Shown here one piece after another: positions 1 through 5,833 of a DNA stretch of 7,215 nucleotides; positions within the stretch are counted from its first letter, which is position 1, and each line of letters starts with the position of its first letter. Where the stretch lies: NCBI GenBank assembly GCA_003535335.1, contig DOHJ01000225.1, positions 1 through 7,215 of the forward strand. Reading direction: 5' to 3'. This stretch comes from Paracoccaceae bacterium (lineage in GTDB: Bacteria; Pseudomonadota; Alphaproteobacteria; Rhodobacterales; Rhodobacteraceae). The notes beneath the pieces are model-generated. The model did no database searches. It was given only the letters and a program-made list of their open reading frames with translations, and was not told the DNA's origin. The position numbers and the translations under genes were made by a program.

Positions 1-128
1 TGACAAGCATAAACGTGCTGCCTTTCAGCAAAAACAAGGGCTAGGGGCATAGCATCAGAACGTAACCCGGCGCTGCTTTTCCAAACAGTCGCCAAAACAA
101 TCCAAGATCGTAAAAAACAGGAGAAACC
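1..128. other. Upstream region with no complete gene
   Basis: No complete gene is visible. Two + strand frames are open from the window edge, one to a TAG at 50-52 (tail reading DKHKRAAFQQKQGLGA) and one to a TAG at 42-44 (tail reading TSINVLPFSKNKG). Either could be the last codons of an upstream gene, and nothing visible decides between them. No convincing -35/-10 pair, Fur-like palindrome or terminator hairpin was found, so it is not known whether the downstream gene set has its own promoter here. An AGGAG at 119-123, five bases before the ATG at 129, is a good ribosome binding site for the first gene. Confidence 0.5.
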
Positions 129-623
129 ATGACTATTTCTTTATCCGGTATTCGCAACGTGGCTGCTGCCATTGGCGTTTCCACATTGGCACTATTTGCC
201 GCTGAGCCTGCTCTTGCCAAAAAGGCCATCGTTTTGGTCCAGCTTAATGCATATGAAGGCGACGAGGCTTATTTCTCGCTTTATCTGGTGAACCCCGAGG
301 GGCGTTATGAAAAAACTCTTTGGGTGTCAGGCCCAGATGAAGAATGGTACCCGGATTTGCAGCGCTGGTGGCGTTATCTTTCGCGTGCCCCACAGGAACT
401 GGATGCAATCACAGGTGCCAGCACAGCCGGTGGTGACCGTTCAATCATCCATCTGGACCTTGATGAATCTCTCATTGATGCGGGCTATTCCTTGCGTGTT
501 GAAACCTCGGTTGAGGATCAGGACAACCACTTTGAGGATGCACAGGTTGAACTAACCACAGATGGCCAGCGCGCACGTACAGCCGGTATGGGTTACGTGC
601 GTTACATCCGCTATAAATTCTAG
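129..623 (+). CDS. Exported DUF2271 family protein, predicted FMN-carrying periplasmic electron carrier
   Basis: This is a 164-residue protein with a Sec signal peptide: Arg9, a hydrophobic stretch over about residues 11-25, and an ALA cleavage site after Ala30. The mature part is small and acidic, with a Trp-rich block (WW at 80-81) just before DAITGAST at residues 92-99. That motif fits the ApbE flavinylation consensus D-x-x-[S/T]-G-A-[S/T], with Ser98 as the predicted phosphoester acceptor for FMN. DUF2271 proteins are known to occur beside PepSY reductases and ApbE, and both are present here. The inferred role is a periplasmic one-domain flavoprotein that takes electrons from the reductase encoded next. 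The start is supported by AGGAG five bases upstream. No twin-arginine motif is seen, so the protein should cross the membrane unfolded and receive FMN afterwards. The final electron acceptor cannot be told from the sequence. Confidence 0.88.
   Translation: MTISLSGIRNVAAAIGVSTLALFAAEPALAKKAIVLVQLNAYEGDEAYFSLYLVNPEGRYEKTLWVSGPDEEWYPDLQRWWRYLSRAPQELDAITGASTAGGDRSIIHLDLDESLIDAGYSLRVETSVEDQDNHFEDAQVELTTDGQRARTAGMGYVRYIRYKF
402..425 (+). other. Predicted covalent FMN attachment motif (DAITGAST) in the DUF2271 protein
   Basis: Codons 92-99 encode D-A-I-T-G-A-S-T. ApbE enzymes transfer FMN from FAD to the last Ser/Thr of D-x-x-[S/T]-G-A-[S/T], as in NqrC and RnfG. Here the acceptor position is Ser98 (AGC, 420-422), while Thr is the more usual residue; Thr99 follows directly. 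The match is seen in the sequence. The modification itself is an inference strengthened by the apbE gene in the same cluster. Confidence 0.8.
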
Positions 624-632
624 ACTGGTCCC

Positions 633-2807
633 TTGGCGCGTTCCATCCATCTCTGGCTTGGGCTGCTGTTTGCAATTCCGATTCTGGTAATTGCAATCAG
701 CGGCACCATACTGGCTACCAAACCTGTGATGTTGGCTTACAATGCCCCGTCACAGGATTTGGCTGGCGTCAGTGTGGCCGATGTGTTGCGGATTGCGACC
801 GAGAAAAACCCGCGACTAACGATTGAACGGTTGCGGGTTACGTCGGAAAATGTGGTGTTGGTAAAAGGTAAAAAGGGTAGCAGGCGGATTGAAAAACCGC
901 TTGATATCCGTAGCGGGGCCTTGCTGGACACCTTAAAGAAAAGCCCGTTTTATACATTTGTGCGTGATCTACACCGTCAGTTTCTGGTCGGCAAAACCGG
1001 CCGGTTGCTGTCATTGGCAAGTGCAGTTGCAATGCTGGGCCTGTTGATCGCCGGCACCATTTTACTGTTACGCCGGATGGGCGGTTTTCGCGGTTTATTG
1101 CAAAAAATTGGTGGTAAAACACCAAACCGGCTGCATTCCGTTTTTGGCCGTGCGCTTATTATTCCGCTGCTGGTTACGGTTGGCAGCGGGGTTTATCTGG
1201 GATTGGTGACACAAAAAGCCATTCCTTCGGGCGCAGAGCTGCGGCCCTATTACCCCGAAACCCCGGCTGAAGGCGAACCCGTGCTTGCCCATGAACTTGT
1301 CGGTTTGCAAAACCAGCCGATGCAGGGTTTGCGCGAATTGCTTTACCCGATCCCGGGCGACTGGTTTGATGTTTATGCGATGAAAACCGATGCGGGTTTT
1401 GTGTTTTTTGATCAGTTCACCGGCAAGCTGCTCTCCCAAACCCCCTATTCCAACTGGCAAATTGCCAAGGAATGGCTCTCTTTTTTACACACCGGCGAAG
1501 GCTCTGGCCCCTTGGCGGCGTTTTTGGGGCTGGTAAATGCCTCAGTGCCGGTATTTACCGTTACGGGCATAATTATCTGGTGGCGTCGGCGTGATAAACG
1601 GGTTGTCAATAATGTTAGCGCCTCTGCGGCCGAATATGTCTTGCTGGTTGGTTCTGAAAACGGGTCTACCTTTGGCTTTGCCCGGCATTTGCATGAAAAA
1701 TTAACCAAGGCTGGCAAAGCGGTTCACATGGCGGCGATGGACAAGGTTAAACCCGCCTATCCCAAGGCCGAAGCCATGCTGATACTGGCTGCAACCTATG
1801 GAGATGGCGAAGCACCGCAAAATGCGCGGCGTTTTTTAAACAAAGCCAAGACGGCCACCGGCTGGCCCAAGCGCCATGCGGTGCTGGCCTTTGGGGACCG
1901 CAGTTTTCCGAAATTTTGTGCCTTTGGCGATGAAATTGAAAAAAACATGCGCACCGATCCGCTGTTGGATACGGGCATTATTGACCGCCAATCGGCCCAA
2001 TCATTTGCCCGCTGGGGCCGTGAATTGTCCGACGCGACCAAACTTGATTTCACACTGGATTATACCCCGCCAACCCCGAAAACAGCGCGTTTGGTGCTGC
2101 TGGGCAAAACCACATACGGTCAAAAACTGGGCATTCCTTCGGTTATCTTGCGCCTAGGAGTGAAATCAGGCCGCCTTACGCAATATCGCGCGGGTGATTT
2201 GATCGGAATTTTCCCAAATGACACGGCAGCGGCGCGTATTTATTCGCTGGGTTCTTCCAGCCGCGACGGGTATGTTGAAATCTGTGTGGTTCAAGACCCG
2301 GGCGGGCTGTGCTCAACCTTTTTGAATAACCTTGAAACCGGCGGTGAACTGAACGCCTATATTATCCCCAACCCCGATTTTGTGATGCCTTCTGTTCGTA
2401 AAAAACCGGTATTGATGATCGGGGCCGGTACAGGCATCGCACCTTTTGCCGGCATGATCCGGCATAATTTGCGCCATCGCCCGATTGATCTGTTTTGGGG
2501 CAACCGGCATCCGGAGGCGGATTTTTATTACCAACACGATATCCAAGAATGGCTGGATGACGGACGCCTGACTAATTTTTATCCGGCATTTTCGCGCATA
2601 GGAAACCGATCATATGTGCAAGACCAGCTATCCGCCCAAACCAGTCTTTTACAGGAAAGATTGCGCGGGGGCGGCACGATAATGGTCTGTGGCGGTCAAA
2701 ACATGGCCACCGCAGTCCGCAACCAGATTGATGCTCTCGCCAGCCACCTAGGCACCAGCATAGCCGAGCTTCGACGTCACAAAAGGTATCTGGAGGATGT
2801 CTATTGA
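633..2807 (+). CDS. PepSY transmembrane reductase fused to flavodoxin and FAD/NADPH reductase domains
   Basis: A 724-residue fusion. The membrane part has four helices, at about residues 6-28, 124-146, 173-193 and 297-317, with PepSY-type periplasmic loops between helices 1-2 and 3-4. Basic residues after helices 2 and 4 place the C-terminal half in the cytosol. His6, His114 (DLHRQ), His168 (RLHSVFGR) and His286 (LHTGEG) sit at the membrane edges as in PepSY_TM families and suggest haem ligation. A flavodoxin domain (about 336-470) shows the FMN phosphate loop GSENGSTFGFA, then TYGDGEAPQNA and FGDRSFPKFC. The FNR domain shows RIYSLGSS (FAD), GGLCSTFL, GAGTGIAPF (NADPH), YVQDQL, and ends KRYLEDVY like CysJ, with a terminal Tyr likely stacking on FAD. 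Predicted role: NADPH-driven electron export. The start is TTG at 633 because no other in-frame start exists after the previous stop at 621-623. Databases often misname such fusions as a sulfite reductase subunit. Confidence 0.92.
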   Translation: MARSIHLWLGLLFAIPILVIAISGTILATKPVMLAYNAPSQDLAGVSVADVLRIATEKNPRLTIERLRVTSENVVLVKGKKGSRRIEKPLDIRSGALLDTLKKSPFYTFVRDLHRQFLVGKTGRLLSLASAVAMLGLLIAGTILLLRRMGGFRGLLQKIGGKTPNRLHSVFGRALIIPLLVTVGSGVYLGLVTQKAIPSGAELRPYYPETPAEGEPVLAHELVGLQNQPMQGLRELLYPIPGDWFDVYAMKTDAGFVFFDQFTGKLLSQTPYSNWQIAKEWLSFLHTGEGSGPLAAFLGLVNASVPVFTVTGIIIWWRRRDKRVVNNVSASAAEYVLLVGSENGSTFGFARHLHEKLTKAGKAVHMAAMDKVKPAYPKAEAMLILAATYGDGEAPQNARRFLNKAKTATGWPKRHAVLAFGDRSFPKFCAFGDEIEKNMRTDPLLDTGIIDRQSAQSFARWGRELSDATKLDFTLDYTPPTPKTARLVLLGKTTYGQKLGIPSVILRLGVKSGRLTQYRAGDLIGIFPNDTAAARIYSLGSSSRDGYVEICVVQDPGGLCSTFLNNLETGGELNAYIIPNPDFVMPSVRKKPVLMIGAGTGIAPFAGMIRHNLRHRPIDLFWGNRHPEADFYYQHDIQEWLDDGRLTNFYPAFSRIGNRSYVQDQLSAQTSLLQERLRGGGTIMVCGGQNMATAVRNQIDALASHLGTSIAELRRHKRYLEDVY

Positions 2808-2834
2808 GGCGGATTTATCAAACAACCAACATGA

Positions 2835-2842
2835 AAAGAGGA
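2835..2842 (+). promoter_or_regulatory. Ribosome binding site that fixes the start of the first ankyrin gene
   Basis: An AAAGAGGA block lies eight bases before the ATG at 2851. The same block occurs at the same distance before the second ankyrin gene, and 14 of the 17 bases preceding the two ATGs are identical. An in-frame ATG at 2797 overlaps the reductase gene, but its purine run touches the start codon directly, and starting there would put 18 charged residues in front of the signal peptide. The start at 2851 is therefore preferred. Confidence 0.8.
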
Positions 2843-2850
2843 AACATATT

Positions 2851-4215
2851 ATGAAACTTGGTTTAACGACTTTTGCAGCTGCCCTATTGTGCAGCGCCGC
2901 GGCCTTTGCCAGCTCTGATAACGTATTTTTAGACAAAGAATGGCTAAAAGAATCAACTGTAGAAGCAGTTGATAAAGCGCTGGCCGACGGGCACGATATC
3001 AAACAGAGAAACCACAAAGCCTATGCGCCACTGGCGTTGGCGCTGCGCTATGGTGCCAGCCCCGATGTTATTGTTCATATGGTCAAAAACGGCTCGGATG
3101 TGAACCGTGGTTCGCACGGTGGTCGCCCGTCTGTTTTCTGGGCTTCTCGTTACCGGGATGTGGCTATGATCAAGATGCTAATTGAGCTTGGTGCTGATCC
3201 AACCTTGCTTGACGATTCCAAGCGCTCGGCACTGGGATACGCCGGTTTTGGCCAAAAAGACCCGGAAGTTTTTAAATTTCTGGTCAATGAATTGGGCATG
3301 GATGTGAACGGCGTGGATACATCGGGCCGCACACCAGCGCTGGCTGCTGCCGGTTGGAACCCCAATCTGGAAGTGTTCAAGGCACTGGTTGAAATGGGCA
3401 GTGATCCCAAGGCCAAAACAGACGATGGGCATGATGTTTTCTTGCTGTCAGCCGCGCGCAACAAGTCGCTTGATGTTGTAAAGTACATGATGGGAATCAG
3501 TGCTGATCCGCATGCCGTTGACGAAGATGGCAATGGCGCGATGATTTTGGCCGCGCAACGCGGGTCTCTGGAAAAAATACAATGGTTGCAAGACCAGGGT
3601 TTCAAACTTTCCGATAGCAATAACGCTGGAAGCACACCGTTGATCAGAGCGGCCTATCGAAACAAGGCAGATGTTATTAGGTGGCTGCTGGACCAAGGGC
3701 AGGATGTGAGTGCTGCTCAAAGTGGCGGTGAAACCCCGTTGTTGCAGGCAGCAATCCGCAACAATGCTGAAGTTACACAAATGTTGATCGATGCCGGTGC
3801 CAATGTCAATCGGGCCAATAAGCGTGGTGATACACCGATAATAATTGCTGGTGGCCGCGATCGCGACGGTACAGTTGAGCTTATTGCCGTTTTGCTAAAA
3901 GCAGGTGCTGATGTAAATGCGGCGGCACAAAACGGCACAACGGCTTTGATCGAAGCAGCCCGTGCCGGTAAAAAAGGCGAAGATCTGGCTATGTTGCTTG
4001 ATGCTGGTGCGAATGTGAATGCCCGCGACAAAGATGGTTATTCTGCTTTGATGTATGCTGCTCTGAGAGCTACGGATGCCAGCGCAATCGATGTGCTGCT
4101 GGCCGCTGGTGCCGATCGTGGTTTCAAGGATGTGTTTGATGACACAGCTGCAATAATTGTCAAAGACAATGCAGCATTGGCCGGAACAGATGTTGAAGCT
4201 AAACTGGCACCATAA
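2851..4215 (+). CDS. Exported ankyrin-repeat protein, copy 1
   Basis: A 454-residue protein with a Sec signal peptide (Lys2, hydrophobic core about 5-19, cleavage AFA|SSD after residue 20). The rest is an ankyrin solenoid: a half-repeat cap near 36-57, about eleven repeats of 33-36 residues from about 59 to 430, and a C-terminal cap ending LAP. Typical repeat signatures are TPLLQAA, MLIDAGANVN (311-320) and LLDAGANVNARDKDG. Ankyrin repeats normally bind proteins and have no catalytic residues, so the partner is unknown. Periplasmic ankyrin proteins are known in proteobacteria, for example Pseudomonas AnkB, which supports catalase KatB. The gene lies 43 bases after the reductase gene and probably shares its transcript. 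It is a paralogue of the next gene, with a single-residue length difference. Inference: it assists or docks onto the periplasmic flavoprotein or its target. Confidence 0.9.
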   Translation: MKLGLTTFAAALLCSAAAFASSDNVFLDKEWLKESTVEAVDKALADGHDIKQRNHKAYAPLALALRYGASPDVIVHMVKNGSDVNRGSHGGRPSVFWASRYRDVAMIKMLIELGADPTLLDDSKRSALGYAGFGQKDPEVFKFLVNELGMDVNGVDTSGRTPALAAAGWNPNLEVFKALVEMGSDPKAKTDDGHDVFLLSAARNKSLDVVKYMMGISADPHAVDEDGNGAMILAAQRGSLEKIQWLQDQGFKLSDSNNAGSTPLIRAAYRNKADVIRWLLDQGQDVSAAQSGGETPLLQAAIRNNAEVTQMLIDAGANVNRANKRGDTPIIIAGGRDRDGTVELIAVLLKAGADVNAAAQNGTTALIEAARAGKKGEDLAMLLDAGANVNARDKDGYSALMYAALRATDASAIDVLLAAGADRGFKDVFDDTAAIIVKDNAALAGTDVEAKLAP

Positions 4216-4222
4216 CAAAACA

Positions 4223-4253
4223 TCCGGCCCGCAATTTAATGTTGCGGGCCGGA
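4223..4253 (+). terminator. Perfect 12-bp hairpin after ankyrin copy 1
   Basis: The arm 4223-4234 (tccggcccgcaa) pairs perfectly with 4242-4253 across a seven-base loop. It starts eight bases after the stop codon. The GC-rich stem is terminator-like, but the following bases (aattaatatgg) lack a U-tract. It may therefore be a leaky terminator or an mRNA 3'-end stabiliser that gives the upstream genes a different dose from the downstream ones. Confidence 0.55.
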
Positions 4254-4260
4254 AATTAAT

Positions 4261-4302
4261 ATGGATTTGGTCCCTAATATTCAAAGGATCACTGGATTGT
4301 AA
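4261..4302 (+). pseudogene. Possible relic of the 5' end of apbE
   Basis: A 13-codon frame (MDLVPNIQRITGL, then TAA) begins exactly 45 bases after the ankyrin copy 1 stop. The intact apbE begins exactly 45 bases after the ankyrin copy 2 stop and reads MEIISTIEGQTMG. Met1, Ile7 and Thr11 are identical, and several other positions are conservative (D/E, L/I, V/I, Q/E). Because the 45-base spacers are clearly homologous, the simplest reading is that the duplicated unit included the start of apbE and this stub has decayed. The similarity of the 13 residues alone is weak. Confidence 0.35.
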
Positions 4303-4356
4303 AATCGGGAACCGACCGCAGTTTCAGACGTACCAAGGATAAGAATTTACCGCTAC

Positions 4357-4380
4357 AGCAGGCATCAAAGGGTGTCTGCT
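4357..4380 (+). other. Small inverted repeat upstream of ankyrin copy 2
   Basis: The arm agcaggca (4357-4364) can pair with tgtctgct (4373-4380) in RNA, with one G-U pair and an eight-base loop. Only two T residues follow, so it is a poor terminator. It lies in the gap of 211 bases between the two ankyrin genes. No convincing promoter was found in this gap. The hairpin may be chance. Confidence 0.25.
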
Positions 4381-4410
4381 TTGACTAACTAAGAAAACGT
4401 CCCCAAAAGG

Positions 4411-4417
4411 AAAGAGG
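4411..4417 (+). promoter_or_regulatory. Ribosome binding site of ankyrin copy 2
   Basis: AAAGAGG lies nine bases before the ATG at 4427 and is matched at the equivalent place before copy 1. The following TATAAT (4421-4426) directly abuts the start codon; it is part of the leader shared with copy 1 (catatt there) and is not a usable -10 box for this gene. Confidence 0.75.
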
Positions 4418-4426
4418 AAATATAAT

Positions 4427-5788
4427 ATGAAACTTGGTATGATCACGCTTGCGGCTGCTTTGTTCTGCTCAACCGCAATATTTGCCGGATCGGACAACCC
4501 GCTGCTGGACGAAGACTGGATGGCAGAAACCAATCTTGAAAAAGTTATTGCCGCAATCGCCGATGGTCACAGCATCACCGGACAAAACAGCCATATGGAC
4601 ACTCCGTTATCACTGGCGCTTAGCGAAAAGGCCGGCATTGATGTGGTGCGCCATCTGCTGGATCAGGGGGCCAATGTAAACCGTCCTGCCCATGATTTCC
4701 GTCCGGCTATTTTCTGGGGATCTGGTTATGGCGACATCGAAATCATCAAATTGCTGATTGAACGCGGTGCGGATTTGAAAGCCAAAGACAGCTCGGGCCG
4801 TTCGGTGCTAACCTATGCAGCCCGTCAGCAAAGTAATCCCGAGGTCATCACGTATCTGCTAAGCCTTGGTTTTGATGTGAACGAGGCTGACGGCGAAGGC
4901 CGCACACCTGCTCTGACAGCTGCGGAGCGCAATAAAAACCTTGATGTTTTCAAACTGATTGTGGCGGCGGGCGGCGATCCGAAACTGCGTTCCGACAATG
5001 GCCGTGACGTATTTTTACTGTCAGCCTATCGCAACAAGTCGGTTGAAGTCACCGAACACATGATGGGTTTAAGTGATGATCCCCATGCAACTGACGATGA
5101 CGGCTATGGTGCCATGCTTTTGGCAGCAATGCGTAGCCCGCTTGAAAAACTGATCTGGCTAAAAGACAAAGGTTTCAAGCTGGGTGCGGTGAGCAATTCC
5201 GGCGATACCGAGCTGATAAATGCCGCCTATCGCAACGATCCTGAAGTGGTTGAATGGCTGATCGCACAAGGTTCAGACGTAAATGCAGCCAACAAACGGG
5301 GCAGAACGCCGCTATTGCATGCGATGATCCGCAACAAACCAGAAGTTGCGCAAATGCTGATTGATGCTGGTGCCAATGTGAATGCAGTCAATAGCAGTGG
5401 CGAATCGCCGTTGATCATTGCAGCCAAACGGACCCGCAAAGGCGCTGATGATGTTATCGGTATTTTACTGGCGGCCAAGGCTGATGTTAATCTGGCGGCC
5501 AAAAACGGCACGACAGCTCTGATCGAAGCTGCGCGCGCGGCTAAATCTGCGGCACAGCTAACCGCGTTGCTTGATGCCGGGGCCGATGTGAATGCCCGCG
5601 ACAAAGACGGTTATTCCGCTTTGATGTATGCAGCGTTGAAGGCTACTGAACCTGCGGTAATTGATGTGCTGCTTGCTGCCGGTGCCGACAGAAGCTTCAA
5701 GGATGTATTTGACGATACAGCGGCCACGATTGTAAAAGACAACGTGGCATTGGCCGGAACTGATGCCGAGACCAATCTGGCGAAATAA
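4427..5788 (+). CDS. Exported ankyrin-repeat protein, copy 2
   Basis: A 453-residue paralogue of the preceding gene. The signal peptide runs over residues 1-20 (MKLGMITLAAALFCST start, IFA|GSD cleavage). The repeat plan is the same: an N-cap near 36-57, about eleven ankyrin repeats to about residue 429, then a cap ending LAK. The only length change against copy 1 is one residue missing near position 148. About half of the N-terminal region matches copy 1, but 61 of the last 76 residues are identical, including an unbroken NARDKDGYSALMYAAL block. Shared DVFLLSA and RNKS motifs (194-205) mark another conserved repeat. Cys14 sits in the signal peptide in both copies but follows Phe or Leu, which is unlike a lipobox. 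The gene is 45 bases upstream of apbE. The function is not known; binding of a periplasmic partner linked to the flavin system is inferred from context. Confidence 0.9.
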   Translation: MKLGMITLAAALFCSTAIFAGSDNPLLDEDWMAETNLEKVIAAIADGHSITGQNSHMDTPLSLALSEKAGIDVVRHLLDQGANVNRPAHDFRPAIFWGSGYGDIEIIKLLIERGADLKAKDSSGRSVLTYAARQQSNPEVITYLLSLGFDVNEADGEGRTPALTAAERNKNLDVFKLIVAAGGDPKLRSDNGRDVFLLSAYRNKSVEVTEHMMGLSDDPHATDDDGYGAMLLAAMRSPLEKLIWLKDKGFKLGAVSNSGDTELINAAYRNDPEVVEWLIAQGSDVNAANKRGRTPLLHAMIRNKPEVAQMLIDAGANVNAVNSSGESPLIIAAKRTRKGADDVIGILLAAKADVNLAAKNGTTALIEAARAAKSAAQLTALLDAGADVNARDKDGYSALMYAALKATEPAVIDVLLAAGADRSFKDVFDDTAATIVKDNVALAGTDAETNLAK

Positions 5789-5796
5789 CTAAAAGG

Positions 5797-5825
5797 CCGG
5801 CCCGCATTATTATTTTGCGGACCGG
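5797..5825 (+). terminator. Imperfect hairpin after ankyrin copy 2, covering the apbE leader
   Basis: The arm 5797-5806 (ccggcccgca) pairs with 5816-5825 (tgcggaccgg), with one C/A mismatch and a nine-base AT loop. It is the homologue of the hairpin after copy 1. No U-tract follows. Its 3' arm holds the only purine-rich candidate ribosome binding site for apbE (around 5819-5826), eight bases before the ATG, so the fold could restrain apbE translation as well as slow transcription. Confidence 0.45.
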
Positions 5826-5833
5826 AACATTCT

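Noticed and set aside
633..2807. Assignment as sulfite reductase flavoprotein subunit (CysJ)
   Set aside because: The C-terminal half resembles CysJ, but the PepSY membrane half and the neighbouring DUF2271 and apbE genes indicate electron export, and no sulfite reductase haemoprotein gene is present.
2797..2850. Earlier in-frame ATG for ankyrin copy 1, overlapping the reductase gene
   Set aside because: It would bury the signal peptide behind 18 charged residues and has poor ribosome-site spacing, while the ATG at 2851 shares its leader with copy 2.
2851..2910. Lipoprotein signal around Cys14 of the ankyrin proteins
   Set aside because: Cys14 follows Leu or Phe instead of Gly, Ala or Ser, and a good AFA/IFA signal peptidase I site lies at residue 20.
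3150..3635. A 161-codon open frame on the - strand inside ankyrin copy 1
   Set aside because: It lies wholly antisense to a well-supported gene and has a Ser/Pro/Ala-rich composition with no recognisable domain, as expected from a frame shadow of repeats.
2772..4340. Copy of the reductase 3' end upstream of ankyrin copy 2 (gacgt followed by aagg at 4327-4338, as at 2773-2787)
   Set aside because: The match is only a few short words with different distances to the start codons (about 78 versus 100 bases), which chance can explain.
4381..4426. TTGACT (4381-4386) and TATAAT (4421-4426) as a promoter for ankyrin copy 2
   Set aside because: The spacing is 34 bases, twice the usual, and TATAAT abuts the start codon; no -10 match lies about 17 bases after TTGACT.
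2851..5788. Repeated short motifs that might suggest a CRISPR or other spaced array
   Set aside because: The periodicity of about 99-108 bases is that of ankyrin-repeat codons in open frames, with degenerate rather than identical repeats.
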